A stretch of 43,184 nucleotides of DNA from Bacteroidales bacterium (GTDB lineage Bacteria; Bacteroidota; Bacteroidia; Bacteroidales; UBA932). Where the stretch lies: assembly GCA_016284265.1 (NCBI GenBank), contig JAEEOM010000070.1, positions 1 through 43,184 on the forward strand. Reading direction: 5' to 3'. This document shows, piece after piece, positions 31,843 to 40,094 of the stretch. Every line of letters begins with the position of its first letter. The stretch's first letter is position 1. The translations under genes and the position numbers were made by a program. The notes below the pieces were generated by a model that saw only the letters and a program-made list of their open reading frames with translations, had not been told where the DNA came from and did no database searches.

Positions 31843-33487
31843 TGCTGGTCTTTCTGTACATGGGTTATTCTGTCTGATTATTATCGGATTCTGTTTTGGG
31901 TGCAGCAAAGGCGAAGATACGACCGATAAACAACTGACTGTCGCAGACACTCTTTTGCGGGAGGACCCGGTTGCTTCCTATAAGATTCTAGACAAGATTG
32001 ATCCCTCTCACTTTCAAAAGCGGGAGAAGGCATATTATGGTCTATTGTTGACCATCGCACAGCATAAAAACCATATTCCCTTTTCCAATGATTCCCTGAT
32101 TGGAGAATCAAGGAAATGGTATGAGAAGCATGGGGATTACCATAATCGTGCACGTGCGTTCTTTTATAATGGGCTAGTCCTTCACAAGTTGACAACTGAC
32201 GAAGAGAGGGCTTGTCTTTATATGCGAGAAGCACTAGAGGTCATGGAAGAATACAAGGAGGCTCGGGATGATCGGTTAAAAGCACTGATTTGTTTCTATC
32301 TTGGCCAAGTCAATGACCGAAGTGCGTTCAATTTGGACGAAGCTATCACATATTATCAGGCGGCTGTTGATTTAGAGAAAAGCCTTGAAAATGAAAAGAA
32401 TCTGATTTCAAATTATAGCAGCTTGCTTGTCTGCCTTGTTAAACATGGCCAAACCGATAAGGCAAGTACTGTTTTGTCGGATCTGGACGAAGCATTGGCC
32501 TCCTTCCCCAAAGTAAGGCTTGAAAAGACAAACAATGCAAAGGCGCTATACTATTTATATTCTGAAAAGAATTTGGATAGTGCCCGTTTCTATGCTTTAA
32601 GATGGAATCCATCACGGGAAGATCTCGGACCCAAAAACCATTTGTTGGCTGAATTATGCCGAGCAGAGGGTCACATTGACAGCGCCGTTTTCTACGAGAC
32701 GCATGCGCTGGTACACCGCCGGGAAACAGACACATTGTTATATCACGTTCATTTCGGCATCCTCGCCGATCTATACGATCAGCTAGGTAACGCCGATTCA
32801 ACGGCGCATTATGCCCAGTTGGCATACAAGGCGCTGCACGACAGCTTTGAACAGAAGACTGAGAAACGGATCCTGGAACTGGAAAAACAGTATGACGTGG
32901 CTTCAAGGGAGGCGGCACTGGAGCGGGAACGGCGGGTAAGGAATGTTGCGTTGCTCTTGCTTGCTTTTGCGCTGATGGTTGCCGCGTTGTTGTTCTGGCA
33001 GTGGCGGCTGATGCGCAGGAATGAGGCGTTGCGGCAGCGGGAGGCCCTGAAAGATGCCGTCGCCAAGTCGATAGTCAATGCGGTAGTAGCGACGTATTCC
33101 GGCATCAACAAGCGGCTGGGGGTTATCCATAATCTTCCGGAGAAGGAAAGGCAGGATGCCTTGAACAGCTTCATTCAGGAAAACAAGACGAATGTTTCCA
33201 GGAATCTGTTAGCTGCCTTGGAAACGAATTACAATGATTTGCCGGAGGATGTACGACAGGTGGATGCGTTACTGGACGGTGCGCAACAGCGGGCGGTCTT
33301 CATCCTGACGGAGATGGGATTCGGGCCCGGGGAGATCGGCAAGATGCTGGGCATTTCCAGCAGCCAGGTCCGTACGGTCAAAAAGGCGGTCCGCGATCGC
33401 ATCGTGGAGTCCGACCTGACCCGTCATCGAAGTATCTGTCAGTTACAAGTCATGCAAGTGGGAACGCCTGTCAGGAAGAAAGAATAA
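31823..33487 (+). CDS. TPR membrane regulator with C-terminal HTH
   Basis: About 554 residues. A lipobox-like IIGFCFGCSKG ends the signal. TPR-type helices follow to about residue 370 (NRARAFFYNGLVLHKL, AITYYQAAVDLEKSL, SDLDEALASF), then a coiled coil, one transmembrane helix (VALLLLAFALMVAALLFWQW) and a C-terminal domain ending in a helix-turn-helix (FGPGEIGKMLGISSSQVRTV). This is a sensor with a periplasmic TPR domain and a cytoplasmic DNA-binding domain. No ATG fits; GTG at 31823 (or TTG at 31799) overlaps the DUF3244 gene. It is a candidate regulator of the GCGCAATCG promoters. Confidence 0.78.
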   Translation: MDRLRFNAGLSVHGLFCLIIIGFCFGCSKGEDTTDKQLTVADTLLREDPVASYKILDKIDPSHFQKREKAYYGLLLTIAQHKNHIPFSNDSLIGESRKWYEKHGDYHNRARAFFYNGLVLHKLTTDEERACLYMREALEVMEEYKEARDDRLKALICFYLGQVNDRSAFNLDEAITYYQAAVDLEKSLENEKNLISNYSSLLVCLVKHGQTDKASTVLSDLDEALASFPKVRLEKTNNAKALYYLYSEKNLDSARFYALRWNPSREDLGPKNHLLAELCRAEGHIDSAVFYETHALVHRRETDTLLYHVHFGILADLYDQLGNADSTAHYAQLAYKALHDSFEQKTEKRILELEKQYDVASREAALERERRVRNVALLLLAFALMVAALLFWQWRLMRRNEALRQREALKDAVAKSIVNAVVATYSGINKRLGVIHNLPEKERQDALNSFIQENKTNVSRNLLAALETNYNDLPEDVRQVDALLDGAQQRAVFILTEMGFGPGEIGKMLGISSSQVRTVKKAVRDRIVESDLTRHRSICQLQVMQVGTPVRKKE

Positions 33488-33986
33488 GAAGAGATGCCCG
33501 GTCAAGCCGGGCATGACGCACATCTTCTTGACATTGATGATGTAGAAGAACAAGATCAGGATTGCAATAGATATACGGATTAATCCCGTAGTACTTCTCT
33601 GCCATCGGATCGTAGGTGCTCCATCTTACCAGCTTCGCGTCATACATCCTGGCTCCGAAGTCAAGGTACGGAAGTGTGGAACTGCCGATCGTGCTCTGAT
33701 CTTCCTTGCCGGAGAACTTCTGGCGGTTGGTTGCGAGGGTCGCGTAACTGGAGCCGAACGTCGTGCGGGTTCCGAAGGGGTAGTAGTCGTTGCGCTCGAC
33801 GACGGAGCCGGAGGCGTTGACGATGGTCCGGACGCTGCCAAGATGGTCACGGATGGTGTAGTACGGCGTCATAGTCGTTCCGTTCTTCAAAAATCGTGCA
33901 GTGCCGTCGACGCTTGCTTCCGCACTTTCCAAGGCATAGGTCGGGGTTCCTCCGCTGACTGTCACGGCATATGTCAGGTCGCCGGC
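33471..33986 (-). pseudogene. Rhs core fragment of a second, decayed Rhs locus
   Basis: The minus strand encodes the Rhs core from about DLTYAVTVSGGTPTYALES to YGINPYIYC, then runs into the ATGCCCGG repeat (giving VRHARLDRASLLILSS) and stops. It has no tip and no immunity gene. Its upstream end joins the dispersed repeat at 33991. Together with the DUF6443 remnant at 34440-34815 it marks an Rhs gene whose middle was deleted. It overlaps the 3' end of the TPR-HTH gene by 17 bases. Confidence 0.75.
33494..33514. terminator. ATGCCCGG hairpin after the TPR-HTH gene
   Basis: ATGCCCGG (33494-33501) pairs with CCGGGCAT (33507-33514). It lacks a T-run on the plus strand and is in the opposite orientation to the copy at 5420, so it may be a repeat rather than an active terminator. 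Confidence 0.5.
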
Positions 33987-33990
33987 GGGG

Positions 33991-34105
33991 CGGGCACTCT
34001 CTCGAACCGTTCAGCCATAGAAACCGGCCCTATTCCTGGTCGAATCCCTTTCTACACACCATCCAGCCAGGCAACACAGGAGCCGCCTTGGCCGGATTAG
34101 CGATG
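33991..34105. repeat. Dispersed intergenic repeat, copy 2
   Basis: This aligns with 16456-16570, with the hairpin arms degraded. It lies exactly between the Rhs core fragment and an unidentified coding remnant, at a deletion or insertion joint. A half copy of the ATGCCCGG repeat (CTTGACCGGGTATC) follows at about 34112-34125. Confidence 0.6.
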
Positions 34106-34125
34106 TCTCAGCTTGACCGGGTATC

Positions 34126-34419
34126 TTACGCAGCGGTCTGGGTAATTTGAAGATGGCCGACGCCTGCCATCGTATATCCCCGGTTGTCGCCGTAATCTTT
34201 GTAATACGTCAAATCGTAAATGCGGCAGCCGAAAAGGCGGGACTTGTCCGTATCATTCGCCAAAAAAGAGAATGTGTAACGAACGGTGTAATCATCGACC
34301 TGCTCCCGGCTTTTGAGAGAAACAAAAGGAAACAGCTCCTCTATTGTCTTTCCCTCGCAGTCCGGACCAAAATAGAAATATTCGTTCTTCCGTTTGTGCC
34401 AGGTTGTCGGAGAAGGTCT
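34126..34419 (-). pseudogene. Unidentified coding remnant
   Basis: A clean reading frame of about 97 codons ending at 34126-34128. It includes RKNEYFYFGPDCEGKTIEEL, FPFVSLKSREQVDDYTVRYT, FSFLANDTDKSRLFGCRIYD and DYGDNRGYTMAGVGHLQITQ. No start is seen, and upstream it merges into the DUF6443 remnant. The composition is that of a real protein; I do not recognise it. It may be the end of an inserted gene or of an old Rhs-associated protein. Confidence 0.4.
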
Positions 34420-34439
34420 GCACTATGATGTCGTCCCTT

Positions 34440-34815
34440 CTTTTATCTTACAGTCGGAGAAGGCAGCGTTTGTTCCGTAGGTGACCGAGGCATCGTGCGC
34501 TCCCGACGCATTGACCTATCCGGGCCTCTTCGTCGCCGTCACGCGGCTGAGGGCCGACGGCTCGTAGGTGCACACGGCAAAGGAGGCGGCCACATTGGAG
34601 GCGTTGTACTAGCCGTTGTATCAGGGCTGTTGGGCTGAGAAGGGACTTGCCATTTTCAACAGGCCGACGGTTGAGACGAAGGGAAGATGGAGCTGTCATC
34701 GTCGCGGCTTACGTTGTCATAATAAACGGGCATGATGAAACTGCCTCCTGTTGGCGAAGCGTCCGCCTGTATAGACTGAACGGGATAGCCCAGTCTATCA
34801 TACCGACTCGACGAG
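34440..34815 (-). pseudogene. Decayed DUF6443 region of the second Rhs locus
   Basis: Minus-strand pieces (YDRLGYPVQSIQADASPTGG, SFIMPVYYDNVSRDDDSSIF, YEPSALSRVTATKRPG, GAHDASVTYGTNAA) match the DUF6443 segment of the intact Rhs protein in order. They are broken by frameshifts and stops. The segment begins just downstream of the decayed TPR-HTH gene, so the ancestral order was DUF3244, TPR-HTH, Rhs on one strand. Confidence 0.7.
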
Positions 34816-34841
34816 GAAAGAGAAGAGGAAGCGCCGGTCCT

Positions 34842-36427
34842 TTAATCTTCTCTCATTCCCACTCGCTCCCCGACCTGCATAACCAGCAGTTGACGGATAT
34901 CGGGGGAATAACTTATTGCTGATTCATTGATTTGCTCACGAATGGTTTTCTTCACGGTACGAACCTGGCTGCTCGAGGTGCCTAGCAGGCCAGAGATTTC
35001 CGAAGGGTAGAACCCCATTTCGGTAAGGACAAACACCGCCTTTTGCTGGGCGCTGTCCATGACCAATTCGGGCAAATCGGAATAATTCTCTTCCAAAGCC
35101 GCTATTAGATTGGTTGAAGAATTGTTCCGGTTTTCGATAATGAGTCGTTCCAACGCCGCCTGCCGCTGTTTCTCCGGAAGATTATGGATGACAGACAATT
35201 TGTTGTTAATACCGGCATAGGTAGCAACGACCGCTTTCACCATAGACTGGGCGATGGCGTCTTTAATCCGCTCCTGATTGGCAAGGGCCAGATTTCTCCG
35301 GGTCAACAGAAGAATGGCAACCAGCAGGCCCACCGCGATGAACGTGAAGAAAAGACTCAACCATAATAATCTACGCTCACTTTTCGCCTTGTCGAGTTCG
35401 GCTTGTTTTTCCGACAGGTCATACTGCTTCTCCAACTCCAGGATCCGTTTTTCTGTCTTTTGCTGAAAACTGTCGTGAGGCGCCTGATAGGCCAACTGGG
35501 CATAATGCGCTATTGAATCGGCGTTGCCCAGATTCTCATAAAGATCGGCCAGATTGAGAAAATAAACGTGATAGCTTAACGTATCGGCCGAGCGACGCAA
35601 TGAATAACAGTTTTTCATACTCAATCGCATTATTATAGTCCCCCCGTTCAAGGCTGATGGTTGCGAGCATATTGAATTTGGCAGATCTATCGGGTGTGGT
35701 AGGACTCCACATCATACAATAATGATATGCATTATCCAGATTATTATCTTGCTGAAGATAATTAAATGGCTTTGACATTGAACACATTTTCCAGATGGAG
35801 ATCGGTACTCTTAGAAATTGTGCTATCAATCTCATATAGAACCGTTCTTGCCAGATTATCATTAATCTTCGTCAGACAAACAAGCAAGTCGCAATAATCA
35901 AGAATCAAATTTCTGGGGTTTTCTAGTTTCTCTTCTGCCGCAATTGCCTCTTTGTAATAGTGTACATCTTCATAATCATTAAAACTGGCTTTATGAATCT
36001 TCCCTAAAATACGCAAATAATAAAGCATCCAGTTTAACATCATTTATGGCGTGTTTTTTCAAAATAGCTGCGGCTTCTTGCATATATGTCAGGGCGTCAA
36101 CATTATTCGACGAGAGTTTGTATAAAACAAGCCCGTGATAGAAACTGGATCTTGCTTGATTATGGTGATTGTCGGAATTCTTATAATACTCGTATGCAAT
36201 TGAGTGAGCAACAGATAATAGTAAGCGCCATCCTGTTTACTAAGAGATTCAGGATCAATCATCAATAGCGAGTCCAATACGGTTCCCTGCTTTTCTGCCA
36301 TGATTAGGTCAAAATAAGCTAACCGATCCCTTTCGGATTTTGAAAACTGATTACACCCACACACCACTCCAAATAATAAGAGTAATGTGAGAGAATAATA
36401 GAGAAGCGATAAAAAAGGAGGTCTCAA
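34842..36427 (-). pseudogene. Decayed paralogue of the TPR-HTH regulator
   Basis: Four overlapping frames together rebuild a homologue of the intact regulator. They are a lipobox start (LLLLFGVVCGCNQFS) with AYYYLLLTQLHT (36089-36427), KEAIAAEEKLENPRNLILDY (35762-36043), QDNNLDNAYHYCMMWSPTTP (35536-35862), and a C-terminal 250 residues with the transmembrane helix and HTH (YPSEISGLLGTSSSQVRTV, 34842-35651). At least three frameshifts separate them. The last fragment is intact and could in principle yield a short membrane HTH protein. It starts 3 bases after the DUF3244 paralogue's stop. Confidence 0.85.
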
Positions 36428-36430
36428 TTG

Positions 36431-36805
36431 TTATTTATTGAAAGTACCTGAATACAAGGAATCAGCAAAAACGGTAAGTGAATACATTCCCGCAGGAAGT
36501 GATGAAATATCAATATAAACATATCCCGTTCCCACGATAGATTGTTGTCCTGAAACAGCAAAACCTCCTAAGCCTGAAACAACGGCCGAGGCGTTCCATG
36601 AATAATTGGAAAAATAAATAATAACTTGAAAATCAGTTTTATATGCATGTATATAACAATGGTTAAATGACGTGGGTTCTTCTCTGTTTTGTTGATTTTT
36701 CAGCTCTATTTCTTCAGGATTATCGCCATTTCTGGCAGGGATAAAAGCATTTGATAAAGTGATAATCATCAGCAGAGTCGCACAAAGAGAGAAAAGTTTT
36801 TTCAT
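36431..36805 (-). CDS. DUF3244 family small secreted protein, second copy
   Basis: A 124-residue paralogue of the protein at 31462-31842: signal peptide (MKKLFSLCATLLMIITLSNA), then the same beta pattern (HAYKTDFQVIIYFSNYSWNA, DISSLPAGMYSLTVFADSLY, SGTFNK). The frame is intact although its regulator partner and the Rhs genes downstream are broken. It keeps the paired GCGCAATCG promoter at the same spacing. The ATG at 36805 starts the signal peptide directly. Confidence 0.75.
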   Translation of the reverse strand: MKKLFSLCATLLMIITLSNAFIPARNGDNPEEIELKNQQNREEPTSFNHCYIHAYKTDFQVIIYFSNYSWNASAVVSGLGGFAVSGQQSIVGTGYVYIDISSLPAGMYSLTVFADSLYSGTFNK

Positions 36806-37117
36806 ATCAATTAGTTTTATATAGAAAATTGCCATTAGTTACTCGTTTTTCAAACGCTTATCCTAATTCACCCGGTTCGATTGCGCCGCAAATAATAGTT
36901 AGTATCCTATCATTCAGTACTTTCAGTATCATCCGGTTGCGCTGCCGATTATATTGACCTTTGCGTGGGCCAAGCATACAGTCCCCTGAAATAAGCGCAA
37001 TTGGTTGAGCCTAATACGTTGATTATCAACAACATATATGCGCAATCGGTTTTCCGGGTATTGCTTTCCTAATTATTATAACAGATCTTTGTAAAAATCT
37101 ATAACAAAACTATTCAT
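36806..37117. promoter_or_regulatory. Divergent control region (DUF3244 copy 2 / C10 protease)
   Basis: There is no gene here. Leftward sites are CGATTGCGC (36878-36886) and CGGTTGCGC (36934-36942), 56 bp apart; a CAATTTTC element (minus strand, 36824-36831) lies 54 bp beyond the proximal site and 19 bp from the ATG. Rightward sites are GCGCAATTG (36995-37003) and GCGCAATCG (37040-37048), 45 bp apart; GATCTTTG (37084-37091) lies 43 bp beyond. The rightward spacings are both 11 bp, one helical turn, shorter. Confidence 0.7.
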
Positions 37118-38509
37118 ATGCGACATCCTCACTTATTTCCGCTCATTATTGCCGTTGGTCTCCTACTCGGATCCTGTGGAACCTACGAAAAGGATGATTT
37201 TGAAACCGAAGATACTTCCTTCTCGAAAGGAATTACCCTTTTACCTACTCGACAAACAATCTCAGCTGACGAGGCTGTCCTTGTTGCCCAGCTATTCAAT
37301 TCAAACGATAACACATTATTAACGAAAGCCAGTAATCGCATTGTTTCAAGCACACAAACGCTTGAATCATCAGACGGCGAACCATTGATGCATATCATCA
37401 ATTATGAAAAAGAAGGGGGTTATGTAGTTGTTTCTGCTACGACCAACTATGTTCCTGTATTGGCTTTTTCTGAAAAAGGAAACTTGATTCTTGATGAAAA
37501 GAGTCCAGCGGTCTTTTACCTTAAAGAAATCGGGAAAGACGTCTCCTACTATAAAGAGCAACCCGATGATAGTGTGAAAACCTACCGCAAGATGTGGAAA
37601 TCTTATGAATCTTCGGTCCAACCGGATTATCCGCAGATAAAAAGCGGTGATATTACCTCATTGGTGAGTAGTTATATGAATCAATGGTATGCAGCAGGAT
37701 ATGATTACTATACTCTTTCAAACGCTCAAACTCAAATTCCTTCCAACATCTACAGTTCTTTCGTTTCAATAGCAGAAAGAGAAGCGAATCCGGATTTTGA
37801 TTATATGGATTTTTCTTTTGTGACAATAGGGTATACCTACGTATCTTCAACGACGTATGGCCCCCTTATTGGTTCTTCTTGGAGTCAACACTATCCTTTT
37901 GCGTCTTCAACCGATGATCCATGCGGTTGTGGCGCTACAGCAATCGGGCAGATCATGTATTATTACAGTTCCCCTGAAGGAGACTGGGATTGGGATAATA
38001 TCTATGCATCTTCCGGGACTGAAGACACCCGCTTACTCATACACTATATCAAATCACAAATCTCACCTCTTGGCGGATATAGCTCTATACTTATTTTTAA
38101 TTCAGGCTTTTTGTCTCAAGCCGGTTTTTCCCATAGTCTCATCTCTCATAGCAATAACAGAGTCTCCTCATCTATTATGAATGGTATGCCCGTCTATATG
38201 TCGGGAGAAGTCAATAACAACTTCTTTGAAAGACATTCTTGGGTTTGCGAAGGATATCAATCTCCAGCATTCATGATTTCAAATTACACATTGTGGGTTA
38301 TAGATATTGATCCGTATCCTTCTTATGATTATACTTCCGTCGCTGGTGATAATACTACCACAACATTACAACCCGGCTACTATTATATGAATTGGGGTTG
38401 GGGAGGATCATATAATGGGTGGTTCTTATCGGACGATGTGAGTCCTCATTCCGGTCTGGATTTATCAACGAATCGTTATGATCTCGTCGATATAGCTCCT
38501 TCTAATTAA
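37118..38509 (+). CDS. C10 (streptopain-like) cysteine protease, lipoprotein
   Basis: A 463-residue protein with lipobox LLLGSC (Cys20), an N-terminal propeptide of the Spi/I69 type (ISADEAVLVAQLF, EGGYVVVSATTNYVPVLAFS) and a C10 catalytic domain. The domain shows GPLIGSSWSQHYPF, the catalytic cysteine in DPCGCGATAIGQIMYYY (Cys271), the catalytic histidine in RHSWVCEGY (His373) and the conserved NWGWGGSYNGWF. Relatives include SpeB, interpain and the Bfp proteases, which degrade host proteins. A paired GCGCAATCG promoter ties it to the Rhs and DUF3244 genes. It is AT-richer than the core chromosome. Confidence 0.9.
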   Translation: MRHPHLFPLIIAVGLLLGSCGTYEKDDFETEDTSFSKGITLLPTRQTISADEAVLVAQLFNSNDNTLLTKASNRIVSSTQTLESSDGEPLMHIINYEKEGGYVVVSATTNYVPVLAFSEKGNLILDEKSPAVFYLKEIGKDVSYYKEQPDDSVKTYRKMWKSYESSVQPDYPQIKSGDITSLVSSYMNQWYAAGYDYYTLSNAQTQIPSNIYSSFVSIAEREANPDFDYMDFSFVTIGYTYVSSTTYGPLIGSSWSQHYPFASSTDDPCGCGATAIGQIMYYYSSPEGDWDWDNIYASSGTEDTRLLIHYIKSQISPLGGYSSILIFNSGFLSQAGFSHSLISHSNNRVSSSIMNGMPVYMSGEVNNNFFERHSWVCEGYQSPAFMISNYTLWVIDIDPYPSYDYTSVAGDNTTTTLQPGYYYMNWGWGGSYNGWFLSDDVSPHSGLDLSTNRYDLVDIAPSN

Positions 38510-38573
38510 TGTGATTAAGACGCAACATTATTCTGTTGAATGCATCAGATAATAAATCATAAAAGCCCATTCT

Positions 38574-38987
38574 ATGAAACCCAAGTTCCTGTTATTTTGC
38601 TGCTTGTCGCTGTTGTTTTTAGCCGGCTGTGAATCAGATCCTGTCTATACCGACGTGATCCGTGCACATCAAGACGGGGAGGTGTTTGATTTGCACAATC
38701 ATACATTTCAGCTTGCATCGTCTCAGCTTTCACTGACCCTGTATCTTTCCGGAATCCAGGATATCTCCTCATTCCATGTCAATGTCTTGGAAGACAACAA
38801 AGGTTTTGTTCAAGTCGGTGATATCCTTGAAAAAGAACCGGATTCGCCGGATTTGGTAAAAGTTACTATCACAATCAAAGAGAATCGAGACACGAAAAGC
38901 CGGAAGGCCAAATTCCGCGCGATTGGGGATGGAGCTGGTTTCTCGTTTATCAAAGCGGATTTTACCATTCGCCAAGACGGTATCTGA
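38574..38987 (+). CDS. Small lipoprotein downstream of the C10 protease
   Basis: A 137-residue protein with signal and lipobox LLFLAGCES (Cys19). The mature part is beta-rich, ending KVTITIKENRDTKSRKAKFR and FSFIKADFTIRQDGI, a rhythm like BACON or Ig-like domains. It starts 64 bases after the protease and shares its strand, so co-transcription is likely. C10 proteases in Bacteroides are often followed by small inhibitors of the Spi type; an inhibitor role is possible, but no inhibitor family is recognised here. Confidence 0.65.
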   Translation: MKPKFLLFCCLSLLFLAGCESDPVYTDVIRAHQDGEVFDLHNHTFQLASSQLSLTLYLSGIQDISSFHVNVLEDNKGFVQVGDILEKEPDSPDLVKVTITIKENRDTKSRKAKFRAIGDGAGFSFIKADFTIRQDGI

Positions 38988-39076
38988 TTTCTATAAACAG
39001 TTAGTCCCACCGAATGATGGACTCGTCTTTGAAATTCCAGACTGAATATCAGCGAGTTGGTGTCCGGCGAACATAG

Positions 39077-40090
39077 CTACAGATCCCGCTCAATATCGCT
39101 CCAGCGGAGCTTTTTGCCCGATAGGAAGAACCGTAGCACGATGCTCTTGTCGTACAGGCCGATGTTGTTGCGTTCTTCCTCGAAGGGAGAGGGGTCGATG
39201 TCGCGGCGCATGCGGCGGAAGTCGTGGTGGGCTTTCCATACAGCCGTGAAATACGACCAGCGTCCGGTCAGTAGATAGGCGGCGGCCGACACTCCGTCGA
39301 GTACCATGCGCTCGAAAATGCGCCAGCGTCGGATGCTGTCGGGCAAATTCTTGCGGAGCATCAACAGATTGTTGCGATAGTTGAAATAGAGTTTGCGCGG
39401 CGAATTGTTGGGCAGCGTGCCGCCGCCCACGTGGAACACCGTCGAAGCCGGGACACACCACACCTGATAGCCCAGCAGTTTGGCCCGCCAGCAGAAATCG
39501 ATCTCCTCCATGTGGGCGAAGAAGCTTTCGTCGAGGCCGCCCAGATGGTGGTAGAGAGAGCTGCGTACCACCATGCAGGCGCCTGTGGCCCAGAAGCACT
39601 CTTCCGGCTCGTCGTACTGGCCTGTGTCTTTCTCCAGATTCGATAGGATACGTCCGCGGCAGAACGGATAGCCGAAGCGGTCGATGAAGCCGCCGCAGGC
39701 CCCGGCATATTCAAAGCGGTCGCGCTCAGCCACGGAGCGGACCTTGGGCTGGCAGACGCCCGCCTCGGGATGCTCTTCCATGAAGCCGATCAGCGGCGAG
39801 AGCCATCCCTCCGTTACTTCCACATCGGAGTTGAGCAGCACGTAGTAATCTGCATCGATTTCACGCAGGGCGCGGTTGTAGCCGCCCGTGAAACCATAGT
39901 TCTGATCGAAGCAAAGCGTCCGGATATCCGGATGGTTTTCCTGCAGCCAGGCGACCGACCCGTCGGTGGAGCCGTTGTCAGCTACCACGATGAAAGCGCC
40001 GAACCCGGTGGTGCGGGCTTTGAGCACTGGCAGGTAATTCTGGAGCATTTTCAGCCCGTTCCAGTTGAGAATGACAACAGCAGTATCCAT
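39077..40090 (-). CDS. Glycosyltransferase family 2
   Basis: A 337-residue GT-A glycosyltransferase. The N-terminus has AVVILNWNGLKMLQNYLPVL and VVADNGSTDGSVAWLQ, then the metal-binding DxD-like YYVLLNSDVEVTEGW, ATGACMVVRSSLY and DESFFAHMEEIDFCWRAKLLG, the ED(F)CWR acceptor/base motif of rhamnosyl-type GT2 enzymes. It probably adds sugars to surface polysaccharide. The ATG at 40090 starts the domain exactly; the longer frame overlaps the upstream gene. It follows the DoxX-like gene by 4 bases in a tmk-led operon. Confidence 0.9.
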   Translation of the reverse strand: MDTAVVILNWNGLKMLQNYLPVLKARTTGFGAFIVVADNGSTDGSVAWLQENHPDIRTLCFDQNYGFTGGYNRALREIDADYYVLLNSDVEVTEGWLSPLIGFMEEHPEAGVCQPKVRSVAERDRFEYAGACGGFIDRFGYPFCRGRILSNLEKDTGQYDEPEECFWATGACMVVRSSLYHHLGGLDESFFAHMEEIDFCWRAKLLGYQVWCVPASTVFHVGGGTLPNNSPRKLYFNYRNNLLMLRKNLPDSIRRWRIFERMVLDGVSAAAYLLTGRWSYFTAVWKAHHDFRRMRRDIDPSPFEEERNNIGLYDKSIVLRFFLSGKKLRWSDIERDL

Positions 40091-40094
40091 GGTC

